Shown here: positions 16,480-28,532 of the stretch, in pieces | Layout: each line of letters starts with the position of its first letter | Position numbering within the stretch: position 1 is the stretch's first letter | Origin: Cranoglanis bouderius | Lineage: Eukaryota; Chordata; Actinopteri; Siluriformes; Cranoglanididae | Assembly: GCA_023630585.1 (NCBI GenBank) | Contig: CM042544.1 | Location: forward strand, 20,756,256-20,820,255 | Reading direction: 5' to 3' | DNA: 64,000 nt | Notes under the pieces: model-generated | What the model was told of the DNA's origin: nothing | The model's database searches: none | What the model saw: the letters and a program-made list of their open reading frames with translations, nothing else | Made by a program: the position numbers and the translations under genes

Positions 16480-16884
16480 CTCAGAACGATCCAATCACAT
16501 TCAAACTCGTGTTCAAAAGTAATTATCATACAGCTGACATCAATGAAATGATTCTGATTAACCCCAACTAAAGATCAGCGGTTTCTGTAGGATTTTCTTG
16601 ACATCGTCTTGGTTTCATCTGACTGCTGAAGCCATGGTCCACAAAGAGCTTACAAAGCCTGTACAGGATCTGTTGAAATGTATCAATCAGCAGAGGGGTA
16701 TAAAAGAATTTCAAATCAGTAGATGTACCATAGAACACAGTGAAGGCCATCATCAACAAGTGGAGAAAATGGGGCACCACAGTGACATTACCAAGAACAG
16801 GGCATCCATCTAAAATACTGTAGACAAAAGGACAAGAAGAAAACTAATCAAAGAGGCTGCCAAGAGACTTATGGCAACATTAAA
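16480..16884 (+). mobile_element. Tc1-like transposon, left half of a split copy
   Basis: Positions about 16490-16884 match the leader and start of a Tc1-like transposase gene: CATGGTCCACAAAGAGCTTA at the start codon region, then CATCATCAACAAGTGGAGAA and AATGGGGCACCACAGTGACA, encoding the helix-turn-helix region. The match stops at GCAACATTAAA (16874-16884) and resumes at 18083. Frame is lost in places. Confidence 0.7.
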
Positions 16885-18082
16885 TTAGTGGGACTGTTTT
16901 TCAGCCTGAGAATGTCATCTGAGCAGCCCACACACTCACTTGGGATGTCCACAGTGACAAATTCACAGTTTTTAACTATATATTTTCAAAGATACTGCAA
17001 TGTAGGCACCAACTACAACACAAATAAAATAAATGTATGCAAACAAAAAAAAAAAAACCTAAAATAAATATAAAAGGCTATAGCAAATTTCAAATGAACA
17101 AATTATCAAAATTATATTTTGACTAAGACAATTCTGACTTTAATTTTTATGCTTAAACAGGCACTCTTTATTTCCACCCTATGTGCTTTCAAGTGAACTG
17201 TTTTGACATTTGACACTTTATTGATTAACATACACAGTAGGCCACTAGTAATGCAATTATGAATAAGGCTTTTCAGAGACTATCAAATATCTTTCCACTT
17301 AGATGGCCACATAACAATTTTTCAGCTAACAAATCAGTCATTCATGAATATCCCAGCAATGTTTTGAAAATTCCTTGACACTAAAATGAAGAAACACTAA
17401 ACTGAAAGTAGGTTTAACATAAAGGAACGATGGGCTACCTAGAAATTATAGCTTGTCAAGCTATAAGCTTCTTGTGATTTAAAGCAGCCAAGTATCTTCC
17501 GTGACTTTACCTATGTAGGTACTTTGCATTTATATTATTTGTACTGGGATGGTCACACAATAGTCATTGGTAGAGCAGCGTGTATTATGCAGTGTTACAC
17601 TGGTCGCCATAGATACCTGTCTCTCGGCAGTTGCATCGCTATCATCTCGGTTTGTTGCTGTCGCAAACGAGTATGTACGTTTGGTGAATTTACTTGCGTC
17701 TTCCTCTAATACCTTTGTCTTCTTTAATCTGGCCTTTTCCACCCCTTTTCTTTTTTGCTGTCCATACTGATGAAAGGAAAAGAGGGCTCTCTGGTCAAAC
17801 TGTAAACCTGTACTTTTGTCAGGTGACCAGCCTGGAACCAGTCAACCAATTAGGGATCTCGATGAGCCTCTCTCATTGTCTCCTGTATTGCCTCCTTTAC
17901 GGGGAGGCAGGGGCATGATTGATAGGCTATAGGATGTGTGGCTCAGAGCACAGCTGCCTGCAGCCTATGCTGCAACAAGTAGTTTTAAGTTATAACACTA
18001 ACATTAAATTTATTGTGTCACCAACCCGCGGCCCACTGTAAATTCTCCTGGTTCTCTCAATTAGCCACTCTGACACTGAAGT
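16885..18082. other. Unidentified 1.2 kb insertion splitting a Tc1 copy
   Basis: The transposase text before this segment and after it are adjacent in the family, so about 1.2 kb has been inserted, or the copy was otherwise rearranged. I see no inverted ends or target duplication. Positions 17524-17770 carry short overlapping frames on both strands without recognisable domains. A short GC-richer patch (17820-17970) contains CCTCCTTTACGGGGAGGCAG. Confidence 0.45.
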
Positions 18083-18813
<731 letters not shown>

Positions 18814-19639
18814 ATATGAATAAACACAATTATTATACACTGTTCCTTTTTATTCATACATTGCTCACTCCATTATTCTGGTATAGATCAATCTTTGTCT
18901 CAGTAGTACATTCTCTTATCAAATCAAGTAAACAGTTTTTTTCCCCCACCCAATGTTTTGGCTGTGTTTCTGATTGCTTCTGGTTGCTTGCTTTACTGGT
19001 ATTGGCAGATATTTGGTCCTTATGTTCATACACAGAAACAGATGCTACAATCAAGACTTGGTGTTAGATCTCTTAAGCATGAACGATGCATAGCTTATTA
19101 AGGAACTGTACAACCTATTATGTAATTATTTAGTGCCTCCTGAAGTGCATAAAATACTGTAATTGCTATACTGTTTACCCAGTGTAGTGTCACCTCAAAT
19201 GAAAGCTGATATTATGAATTTTAACCTCATGGTCATTATTTATGCTGGGGTACAGAACCAAACTGGTAAGAATTGTCTATTGAGTGACTTTCAAGCTGTA
19301 ATGTATTAGTCATCCAAGTTATGGCTACTTTAGTTGACACTGAATTCTTATATAATTTAGGCAGGGACAATTCCTGGAAAATATTCTAGTACTCTAGTAG
19401 CTGGTAATTTGATGTCAGTATAGGTGTTATTGCATCTATAGACATGACCTTTGCAATTTACAGGCATGTTACACAGCGGGCTTGTAGTTCATTAGCTCAA
19501 ATTAGCTGCAAACACAAAACAATGGATTATTGCAGAACATAATTAGCTGCCATTGTTTCAAGTAAACAAGGGCTTCATGGAACAAACAGAGTAATTCTTA
19601 ACAACAAGGGGGACAAGGACCTCCTGTATTAACACTGTA
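18814..19639. other. Non-coding stretch, nothing recognised
   Basis: AT-rich DNA without a coding signal. Confidence 0.5.
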
Positions 19640-20091
19640 TTTATCTCTAGTTCTATTTACTGCACTGATGCTACCCATAAGATTATTGCACTGTACAACT
19701 GTACAATTGTGGTTGCTCTGTTGATCACAGCTTTTTGCACTATACATTACACTATTCATTCATCTTCCCTGGGGTTAATACTCTAGTATTGGCACCAACA
19801 CTTTTCACATTTTCTCAGAAGACTGTATATACGGCTATATTCACTCTATATCCAATACTATATTTTATATTATTTTTACTGAATATGTTTATATTTATTT
19901 TTATTACTCTGAATGCTTTTGCTTGCAGACTCTACTTTTTGGATTGCTGCTGTAATCTTAGAATTTCCCTCTGGGATTTTTTAAGTAATCTATCTGTCTA
20001 TCGATTGAATAATATCGATAGGAATTGATAAAGTGATCTATCTATCTATCTATCTATCTATCTCTCTATCTATCTATCTATCTCTCTCTCA
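19640..20091 (+). mobile_element. Non-LTR retrotransposon 3' tail ending in (TATC)n
   Basis: Low-complexity text with repeated TTGCACT/ACTATA words leads to GCTGTAATCTTAGAATTTCC, CTCTGGGATTTTTTAAG and a (TATC)n tail. A 'TTTCCCTCTGGGAT...AAGTATCTATC' end is typical of 3' termini of fish LINEs. No reverse transcriptase is present. Confidence 0.45.
20036..20091. repeat. (TATC)n microsatellite
   Basis: Imperfect TATC/TCTC run forming the tail of the LINE fragment. Confidence 0.9.
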
Positions 20092-21726
20092 GCACTACCC
20101 ACTGGCTTTGAATATCATAGTGAAAGCCCAAGACAGAATTGATTTTCCCCTATGCCTGTCTTCACCATCAATCATGAGGTTCTCAAAGTTGTTCCATCAT
20201 TTTAGTATCTGGGCAACATATTACCTGAGGGCTGCAGCACTGACCTTGAAATCCAACACCGGCTCAAACAAGCATCAGTCACTTTTGGGACACTTCAACG
20301 CTGGGTCTTTCAGAACATAGACTGTCTCTGGCACACTATTGTTGTCTGTGAGGCTGTCTGTGTCCCTACTGCTGCTATAAAATCAAGCTTGGTCTGAGCT
20401 GGTCAAGCTAGTAGACATCTTTGGCAGCTGGTAAGTGCTGGTAGAAAGAAAAGAGCAATACAGCCAGGTATTGCAATTGTAGACAGGTTATAAGAAAGCT
20501 GGAAAATAACTCATACGTGGAAGAATGGTCACCTCTACCATATCAGAACATGCAGCATCTTTTTCATGTCATGAATGACAAAGCTAAAATTGATGTAAGC
20601 TGAGTAGGAATGTAAGACACTGTCAGCCAGTAATTACTGCAAACAGCAGGCTTAGTTTGATGTAAAAAGGAAATACTAATGCTCCAACCTAGAAGTTAAC
20701 TATACTGCATATCTAGCATAGTTGGCTACAGCTTATAAACATTCCTGTCCATGTTTAGGATTGATAGCTGTATTTACTATTGACAGTGAAATGTAATACC
20801 AATGGAACTGTGCACTGTATGGATCAGTAAACAAATGCTGTATCCCAAATGGACATTTAAAAAAAAAATAAAAATTCACACACACCCTCGAGGACTTGGA
20901 CACAAGGCATCTTTCATGAAGTGTGGATTTGGAGGAGGACTGCAGGGTTTAAGCCATCATTTAGGACAGTGCCAGAGTCAGCTCTCATCTCATGCCAGCC
21001 TACTAAGCCTGTAACCATAGTGACAACCTCAGAGAAATACTTAAATGTATTCTTTGCCCTCTTTGTGACCTTTTCAAAGAATAAATCCTTCATAGCCAAT
21101 CTGGGTTCCATGTTATTCTCTTAATACTGATACCTTCATTTCTCCCAAAAATGGTAAAAAAAAAAAAAAAATTTTTAATTGTTCAATAAGTATCTAGTAA
21201 TGTGTTAAATGACTACAAGTCTCTAAAACAGGGATGTGGGTGAGCTACCTCATGCATGAGTGTCCAGTCATTTAGGCACAGTCATATGCAACCTTACAAT
21301 TCAGACGATTGTTTTAGTATTATTTCAAGCTCAAATCCACCCACTTTGAGCACATGTTTAGATGCTTTAGCATAATGAAATGTAATGAAATTCCACTATG
21401 AGTCTTTTCTGTATAATCTGAGCGTATAAACTAAATAAATTATTGTCTCCTGATGAGCCTTCTTTATTGTATGAATTTTCTGATGACAGCCTAGTTTAGG
21501 CCCCTATTTCCATATCCCACCCTTGACTTTGTAAATTTACCAACTGACTACAATATTTCCCAAATACATATTATCAGAATATCTGATATGAGAGGAATCT
21601 GCGGTCATGCTTCTCTGTTGTGTGAGTTCATGAATGGTACCTTAAATTTCTTCCATCTCTAATAATATCTATCTCTAATAAAAGCAGTGACTGGAACAAC
21701 AGCGTGTTTTTCTATTTATATTTTAT
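20092..21726. other. Non-coding stretch, nothing recognised
   Basis: Mixed composition, an A/T tract at 21157-21176, no domain in any frame. Confidence 0.45.
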
Positions 21727-21738
21727 ATATTCTCCTCT
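21727..21738. repeat. Left target-site duplication of the SINE
   Basis: ATATTCTCCTCT, repeated exactly at 22026-22037. Confidence 0.85.
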
Positions 21739-22025
21739 AAGGGGGCACGGTGGCTTAGTGGTTCGCACATTTGCCTCACAACTTCTGGGTGGGTGGTTCA
21801 GTTCCTGCCTCTGCTCTGTGTGTGCAGAGCTTGCATGTTCTCCCCATGCTTTAGGGGTTTCCTCTGGGTACTGTAGTTTCCTCCCCGAGTCCAAAGACAT
21901 GCATTGTATGCTGATTGGCATCTCTAAATTGTCTGTAGTGTGTGCATTTGTGCCCCGAGTCCCCTGGGATAGGCTCCAGGCTCCCTGTAACTCTGTGTAG
22001 GTTAAGCGGTACAGAAAATAGATGG
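21739..22025 (+). mobile_element. tRNA-headed SINE (Mermaid/V-SINE type) with perfect target duplication
   Basis: The head GGGGGCACGGTGGCTTAGTGG contains an RNA polymerase III A box, TGGCTTAGTGG at 21751-21761. A B box-like GGTTCAGTTCC lies at 21795-21805. The body (CCAAAGACATGCATTGTATG; GATAGGCTCCAGGCTCCCTG) and the short GATGGAT tail are those of SINEs widespread in fish. The 12-bp duplication ATATTCTCCTCT flanks it on both sides, showing LINE-mediated insertion of a near full-length copy. Open frames across it are incidental. Confidence 0.85.
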
Positions 22026-22037
22026 ATATTCTCCTCT
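22026..22037. repeat. Right target-site duplication of the SINE
   Basis: ATATTCTCCTCT, identical to 21727-21738. Confidence 0.85.
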
Positions 22038-22290
22038 GTTTATATTTCCCCCCATTAAGAGCAGTATTAGGACTAAGCGATTTTATATGTTTTGTTGTTG
22101 TTGTTGTTGTTGTTGTTTTAATCCAACCCACGGTAATAGTAATAATGCATAAAACACTGATTTAATATTTGACCTCTAATGTGTAACCTAGCACACGGTG
22201 AACTGAAATGTATTATATGTTCTTTAGCACTAGGGGGCACAACACAGATACCTTTTTTATTTTCAATCCTAGAACCACAAACCTGTCCTA

Positions 22291-22661
22291 TCGAAGCCCG
22301 TTTCTGCCACAGTTGAGTAAAAAATATGATTCTGTAAGTCATAATAATGACTTAGTTTCTAATAATAATGACTTAGTTTCTCATAATAATGACAACATCT
22401 CGTAATAATGAGAAACTTTCTCATAATAATGACATCTCATAATAATGAGATACTTTCTTGTAATAATGAGATACTTTCTCGTAATAATGACTTAACATCT
22501 CATTATTATTATATGTTAATTCATTATTATGAGAAAGGTTTTCATTATTATGAGATGTTAAGTCATTATTATGAGACACGAAGTCATTATTTTGAGAAAG
22601 TTTCTCATTACTTACAGATTCATATTTTTTTTTACTCAACTGTGGCGGTAACGGGCTTCCA
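22291..22661. mobile_element. Foldback MITE with internal TAATAATGAGA repeats
   Basis: Left end TCGAAGCCCGTTTCTGCCAC then AGTTGAGTAAAAAATATGAT; the right end is its complement (ATATTTTTTTTTACTCAACT then GTGGCGGTAACGGGCTTCCA). TA lies outside each end (22289-22290, 22662-22663). Between the about 60-bp ends, irregular 20-24 bp units containing TAATAATGA run in one direction to about 22500 and in the other direction after it, so the whole 371 bp can fold into one hairpin. No coding capacity. Confidence 0.8.
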
Positions 22662-22992
22662 TACAAACCAGACAATATATGATATTCTAAATTTCTTAAG
22701 GAAACTTTGATTGTGGTGTGAACTGTTCAGAAGTGTTGAGCTTTCACCCAGAGCTTTCATATAAAATTTGTCTTAGATGTCTCTTGTGAGTTGGTGTGTC
22801 AGTAGAAATAATTCAATTTTAGATTCCCAAACATTCATTTTTGGATACAGCGTCTCAAATGCTCAAACACATTTATTAAAACTATACATACACTTTTGAA
22901 TATCCTTATATTGTGAGCAAATTTAAAAAATAAATAAATAAATCAAAATAAATTAAAAAAAAAAAAACCATTGCCTCCAAAACCATGACATA
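22662..22992. other. Short AT-rich spacer, nothing recognised
   Basis: Contains an A-rich tract at 22926-22968. Confidence 0.4.
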
Positions 22993-23412
22993 CAATCAAG
23001 TCCATCAGTATTTTGACATTGACAAAGTTATTGGTATTTTAGCTGTTTACTACAGTACCACAGCTGAAAATCACCTCGAAGTGCAGCTTTCCAGCTTTGA
23101 TTTAGGACTATTTACATCCAAATCAGGTGAACGGTGTAAGAATTACAACACTTTTTATAGATGGTTCCCCCTTTTTAATGGACCAAAAGTAATGGAACAA
23201 ACTAGCATAATCGAAAAGTTCAATTGTTATTTTTAATCTCCTTTGTGATCAATGACGTCTGAAGTCTGGAACCCAGGGACATTAACAGACGCTGGGTTTC
23301 TTCCATGGTGATGCTCTGCCAGGCCTTTACCGCAGCTGTCTTCAGTTCCTGCATGTTCTTGGGGTGTTTTGCCTTCAGTTTTGCCTTCAAATTGTGAAAA
23401 ACTTGTTCAGAC
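22993..23412 (-). mobile_element. Tc1-like fragment
   Basis: After TA (22991-22992) begins CAATCAAGTCCATCAGTATT, resembling the 'GTCAGGTCCATAAGTATTTGGAC' type of Tc1 end, followed by subterminal text and then, in reverse orientation, a transposase-derived block (GATGCTCTGCCAGGCCTTTA; CATGTTCTTGGGGTGTTTTG), which is the complement of the N-terminal coding region in related elements. Breaks off near 23412. Confidence 0.5.
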
Positions 23413-23604
23413 CAACTGTATTAATGTAGTGTACTGTAGGTGTAGTCATCAGTACAGAATTCATTTCTATGCAATTTTCTAGTTGATGTGTAAAACACTG
23501 ACACCAGCATACACACTGTGACAGCTACAGTATGTTCTGAATGATAGTTTTTATCAATAGGTTAGATGCAGTTGTTGAAAGGCTAACAATCGTTCATATT
23601 TCTT

Positions 23605-23689
23605 CAATAACCACTTTATCCTGGTCAGAGTCACAGTGGTTCCGAAATCTGTTTCAGGGACACCAGGAATGAAGGAAGCCAGTTCACAA

Positions 23690-23690
<1 letters not shown>
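23605..23690 (-). mobile_element. SINE 3'-end fragment
   Basis: CTTTATCCTGGTCAGAGTCA and the following CAGGGACACCAGGAATG match the same tail as 15797-15880. Confidence 0.45.
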
Positions 23691-23733
<43 letters not shown>

Positions 23734-23866
23734 TCACTCACTCACTCACTCACTCACTCACTCACTCACTCACTCACTCACTCACTCACTCACTCACTCA
23801 CTCACTCACTCACTCACTCACTCACTCACTCACTCACTCCTTCCTTCCTTCCTTCCTTCCTTCCTT
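23690..23866. repeat. Compound microsatellite (CA)n(CTCA)n(CTTC)n
   Basis: About 19 CA units, then about 28 CTCA units, then seven CTTC units. Each motif differs from the previous one by one or two bases. Confidence 0.97.
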
Positions 23867-24194
23867 GGGGCAAGATATTGCTTCACAGTTGTCATTGCAG
23901 AGATGCGATTTTTATTTTACTCTGACAAGTTGGTCAGTATTGACTGTAATGATATTAGTTGGTTATTCACATTTCACCCCCCTTCCTGTAAATCATTTAA
24001 TATAAACTTCTGTGTACAATAAATGCTGTTTGTACAAAAGAAAAAGCCAGTATGATGTGTACACAAGTAACTTCCCCAGTAAGTTTCATAAAACTTATGC
24101 AAGTTGAAAGTTGAAAGTTATACCCGCTGTACATTATTAGAATAAAACCACAAACACATCTGCAGTTTTTCTCAATAGAGCTATATTACCCTGC

Positions 24195-24718
24195 AGTTCT
24201 CACCTGGTTTTCCACTGAATCTAAGCAAGGTTGAGCCTGGCTAGTACCTGGATGGGAGACCTCCTGGGGAAAACTAAGGTTGTTGCTGAAAGTGGTATTA
24301 GGGAGGTCAGTAGGTGGTGCTCTCCCTGTGGTCTGTGTGCGTCCTAATCCCCTGGTATAGTAATGGGGACACTATACTGTAAAAAGAGCACTGTCTTTTG
24401 GTTGAGACTCTCTGTGGTTGTTAAAAATCCCAGGTCACTTCTCGTAAAGAGTAGGGGTATAACCCTGGTGTCCTGGTGAAATTGCCCCATTGGCCTTTGT
24501 CTATCATGGCCCTCTAATAAACTCCATCACCCCCCTCTCCTCTCCACCAATAGCTGGTGTGTGGTGGGTGTTTTGGTGCACTATGGCTGCCGTCACATCA
24601 TCCAGGTGGATGCTACACACTGGTGGTGGTTGAGGAGATTTCCCCCCATACTATGTAAAGCACTTTGAGTGTCTAGAAAAGCGCTATATAAATGTAACAA
24701 ATTATTATTATTATTAAT
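24195..24718 (+). mobile_element. 5S rRNA-derived SINE (SINE3 type)
   Basis: The head carries the 5S rRNA internal promoter: CTAAGCAAGGTTGAGCCTGG at 24221-24240 (box A region), then CTAGTACCTGGATGGGAGAC (24241-24260), the intermediate element and box C, then CTCCTGGG. The rest is a long unique body ending AAGCACTTTGAGTGTCTAGA, AAAGCGCTATATAAATGTAA and an ATT repeat tail. SINE3 of zebrafish has this architecture: a 5S-derived head, a body and a LINE-like 3' tail. The 5S part is too diverged and fused to be a functional 5S gene. Confidence 0.88.
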
Positions 24719-24754
24719 ACTTTTCTCCAAAAGAAAGCTCTCAAAACAATTCAG

Positions 24755-24872
24755 TCCATCCATGCATCCATTTTCTGTACCGCTTATCCTACAGAGGGTC
24801 GTGGGGGAGCCTGGTGCCTATCACAGGGAACTTAGGGCACAAGGTGGGGGACACCCTGGATGGGGTAATTAA
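24755..24872 (-). mobile_element. SINE fragment (Mermaid/V-SINE type), reverse orientation
   Basis: TCCATCCATGCATCCATTTT and CTGTACCGCTTATCCTACAG are the complement of the distal part of the SINE family at 21739-22025. The head is missing. Confidence 0.65.
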
Positions 24873-25164
24873 CACAGTCAAAATGAAATACTGCTTTCTT
24901 CTTATAAAAACATTGAATTAAAAAACAAATGTAGACCTGTCATCTTTTGCCTAAATAATCTATTCAGCTATAATCACATAGGCACACTAAAGACAAAACA
25001 TATTTATCTTCCTCCACATATTTTTTTTTTGTCTGTCTTAAGGTTTACAGTTCCTTAAATGGCAGGTTTTCCCATTTTGACTGATTAGAAATACTTATGT
25101 TAGAAAATATATAGATTACAGGAAATTGCAACCAGGAATACAAAATGTTCATGTGTATGAGCTT

Positions 25165-25460
25165 TGAATTCATCCATCAACCTGTTCATTTCTGTGAGGC
25201 CAGTGGGTCTGATGCATTTGCCTGAATATCTCTAAGAGCTTCCTCTGTGTCCTGTAGGAGTTTAACTCTCTAACATAGGTTACTTTCATATACTTTCCAT
25301 ATCCAGAAAGAGAGGAACTCAACAGCATTCACAAAGGGAGAGTATGGTGGGATAAACACCATTAGGATACATGAATGGGTTTCAATTCACTTGTGCACTA
25401 GTGCTCAAGTGGACTTGAGCATTATCCCAAACCTCCACAAAGTGCCTCAGCCCCAGTTGT
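25165..25460 (-). pseudogene. IS630/Tc1-type DDE transposase remnant
   Basis: Read from 25440 leftwards on the minus strand: EVWDNAQVHLSTSAQV, then MVFIPPYSPFVNAVEF and LSFWIWKVYES, then RVKLLQDTEEALRDIQANA. This follows the C-terminal half of a DDE endonuclease family whose hallmark is WDN..., LPPYSPFLNPIEEFFSAWRWKVY, where the E of IEE is the third catalytic acid. Here NPIE has become NAVE, two in-frame stops are present, and no ends are visible. Confidence 0.5.
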
Positions 25461-25544
25461 TCCTGGCCTTGCTGTTTTGGAATGAGGATGCCATTTCTGA
25501 GCTTGCTGTAGGACATGGTCAATTAGGATGGCCCTTATTTCATT

Positions 25545-25745
25545 TCAGATTCTTCTTCTTTATGCTGTTCCTCTCCGCTCTCTTCCTCTCTAATCTTCCC
25601 TTCCTACTGCCTGTCCTCTTCATCGTTCCCTATCCCATTCTACCTCTTCTACTCTTCCTCTCTCCTCCACTTCTCCTTATCTTTTTTCTCTCCCGAATAC
25701 TCCACCTCCTCTTATTCATACACATCTTCTGCTCACCACTCTTTG
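25545..25745. other. Pyrimidine-rich tract
   Basis: About 200 bases of mostly C/T on the plus strand. It generates a 145-codon leucine/phenylalanine-rich frame (25391-25828) that looks like a membrane protein only because of base composition. Confidence 0.6.
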
Positions 25746-25938
25746 TCCAAATTCTTCGTATGTATTGTTTGTTCATGCTCATTCAGCTCATTCATATGTG
25801 CCAGTTTCATGTACACGCTAAATTCTGAGAGATATTGTGATCAGTTGTGAACAAATTGCACTTCCTGTGTTGTGTGCTTTACTAGTCTAGCTGACATCAA
25901 CTTAGGGGTAAATGTAATCGGTTATGTAGGTGAAAAGG

Positions 25939-26255
25939 TTAATTCATTCATTCATTCATTAATCTTTAGTAGTTATTCTGTTCTGGGTCCTGAGCTTATC
26001 CCAGGAACACTAGGTTCAAAGTGGGAGAATTCACCCCAGATGGGCAGCCAGTCCATCACAAGGCACCATGCACACAAGCCGATCCACCAACCTGCACATT
26101 TTGGACAGTGGGTGGAAATCAGAAAAGCTAGAGGAAACCCATGTAAGCTAGGGGAGAAACTCAGAAAATGAAACACAGACAGTAACCTGAGCTCAGGCTT
26201 GAACCCAGGACCCTAAAGATGTGAGGAAGCAATACTACCCACTGTGGCAGGTAAG
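25939..26255 (-). mobile_element. SINE (Mermaid/V-SINE type), diverged, reverse orientation
   Basis: Starts with ATTCATTCATTCATTCATTA, continues with CCTGAGCTTATCCCAGGAAC and CAGCCAGTCCATCACAAGGC, and ends with GAACCCAGGACCC, the complement of the pol III B box region. It is nearly full length but heavily mutated. Confidence 0.6.
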
Positions 26256-27132
26256 AAGATTGCAAATTGAAATAAAAAAAAATTTGTGTTAGGAAAAATG
26301 GCACATATGTTTTAGTGTATTTGTGTGAAAACTATGAGAACGGTAGCATGGAGACTACTAGGTATCATGGAGTTTTAAAGACATGGAAATTTTATTTTGT
26401 GTGTTGTGTTTGGAAAACAAGGTATATGTAATTGTTTATGTTTCAGATGCCTGTTAACTATTTTGAGAGCACTAAACTAAATTTGGAGACATTTGTGTTA
26501 CATCAGCTGAGGAAAAAAAAACTGCAAAAGCTACAATACTAAGGGCTCCAGTGCGTAGTATTGCTAATACTGGAGTAATAGGTGCATGCAAAAGGGCAAG
26601 GGCCAGAGGAGTGTACAGATAATAGAGAACATTTAGAGGACAATGTTCATGGTTTTGAAGTCAGTGTTTTGTTAAGTATTGCTTATGAGGATTTCCAAAA
26701 TGTGCGTATAGGTATTATAAATGTGTTATGTGTTATTTAAAATGTGTGTCAGCAATTTGGAAACTCTATATCATGTCTAGTATTATCATTACTTGTACAG
26801 AAGAAATCTTCTGTGTTTACTTAGTTATCACTGTTGGGTACTTTACACACTGAATGCATGAAATAAATACACAATATGCTTTCAGCAGTAAATTAACAGT
26901 AAATTGTGAAATATATCTATGAAGGTTTTTTTTTTTTTTTTTTTTTTTTTAAATGACCTGTCCTGTCTGTCTTTGGTTTTCATCTACATCACAGCTGAGG
27001 TTTTTTCTGGCTAACCAGCAAGGGGAAAATCTGCAAGCATGTTGAATCGAGGCTTGTCAAGTGTTTGCAATAGCAGGTCTCTTTCAGTGTCAGGGGTGGC
27101 TGATAGACCTGCACATAAGAGTTATGGACATG
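26256..27132. other. Non-coding stretch, nothing recognised
   Basis: AT-rich DNA with a 26-base T tract at 26925-26950. Confidence 0.45.
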
Positions 27133-28532
27133 CAGTCAGGTCCATAAGTTTTTGGACAGTGACACAGTTTTAATAATTTTGCCTCTGTTCTCCACCACAA
27201 TGGATTTGAAATGAAGCAATCAAGATGTCATTGAAGACTTTCAGCTTTAATTCAAGGAGTCTAACAAAAATATTGTATGAACCGTTTATGAATTACACCC
27301 ATTTTTTATAGAGTCCCACAGACTCAAAACTGATTGGACAAACTAACATAACCATACATATTAGGATTATTTTTAATACCTGGATGCAAATCCATTGCAA
27401 TCAGTGACTGCCTGAAGTGTGGAACCCATGGACATCACCAAATGAGGTCATCTGGCATTTAAAAACATTTAATTTCTTTGCCTTAAGAAGCCCTTGGGTT
27501 GCTTTTGCGGTATGTTTTGTGTCATTATCCATCTGTTCTGTGAAGCGCCGTCCTATGGGTTTTGCAGCATTTGACTGAATCTGAGCAGAAAGTATTGCTC
27601 TATATGGTTCAGAATTCACCCTGCTACTTCTATCAGCAGTCACATCATCAGTAAGCACCAGTGACCCAGTTCCACTGGCAGATATACATGCTCATGCTAT
27701 GACACTGCCTCCACATGTTTGACAGATGATATGGAATGCTTTGGATCATGAGCCCTTCCTTTCCTCTTCCATACTTAATCCTCTTTCCACACATAATCTG
27801 GCCTTTCTGTTTTTGAGTGTTACCAGTGATTTGCATCTTGAGATAAAACATCTGTATTTACATTCATGAAGGTGTCTCTTGATTGTAGACTTTGACAATG
27901 ATACGCCTACCTCCTCCAGTGTGTTCTTCACTTGGCTAGATGTTGTGAAGGGGTTTTTCTTCACCAAGGAAAGAATTCTGCCGTCATCCACTTAGTTGTC
28001 TTCCATGGTCTTCTAGGCCTTTTGGTGTTGCTGAACTTGCCAGTGCATTCCATCTTTTTAAGAATGCACCAAATTGTTAATTTGGCCGCTCCTAAAGTTC
28101 CTGCTATCTGCTAGGTCTGTTTTGTTTTTTCAGCCTAATGATGGCCTCCTTCACTTGCATCAACACCTCTTTGGACTGCATATTGAGAGTTCACATGAAC
28201 AGCTACCAAATGCTAATTCAACGCCTGGAATCACCTCCAGGTCTTTTATCTCCTTATTTTGTCATGTAATAAGGAAGAAACAGGCCACACCTAGTCATGA
28301 AACTGCTTATCAGTCAATTGCACAATTACTTTTGAGTCTGTGAAAATGTAAATGTAAACGTAAATGTTAAAAATGGCTGTAATTCCTAAACGGTTAATGC
28401 AATATTCTACAATTTTACAACGTTTACAATTCAATCACATCTTGACTGCTTCATTTCAAATACATTGTGGTGGTGTACAGAGGCATAATTATGAAAATTG
28501 TGTCACTGTCCAAATACTTATGGACCTGACTG
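27133..28532 (-). mobile_element. Tc1-like transposon with internal deletions
   Basis: The left end begins CAGTCAGGTCCATAAGTTTT and the right end is its complement (CTTATGGACCTGACTG, 28517-28532), followed by TA at 28533-28534; the left flank is TG. The transposase is on the minus strand. Length is 1.4 kb against about 1.6 kb for complete relatives. Confidence 0.85.
27430..27991 (-). pseudogene. Tc1-like transposase lacking its C-terminal third
   Basis: From 27991 the minus strand reads MDDGRILSLVKKNPFTTSSQ and VKNTLEEVGVSLSKSTIKRH, an intact helix-turn-helix with the usual S..TIKR.L recognition helix. The frame then breaks; fragments resume at 27658-27430 with RFTEQMDNDTKHTAKATQ, carrying the second catalytic aspartate. 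The segment that should contain NPIE, the third acid, is missing and the text runs straight into subterminal sequence. Not active. Confidence 0.75.

Noticed and set aside
24221..24270. 5S rRNA gene
   Set aside because: Only the internal promoter part matches and it is fused to a SINE body and tail.
25391..25828. 145-codon frame resembling a multi-pass membrane protein
   Set aside because: The hydrophobicity comes from a pyrimidine-rich tract; it overlaps a transposase remnant on the other strand and has no domain.
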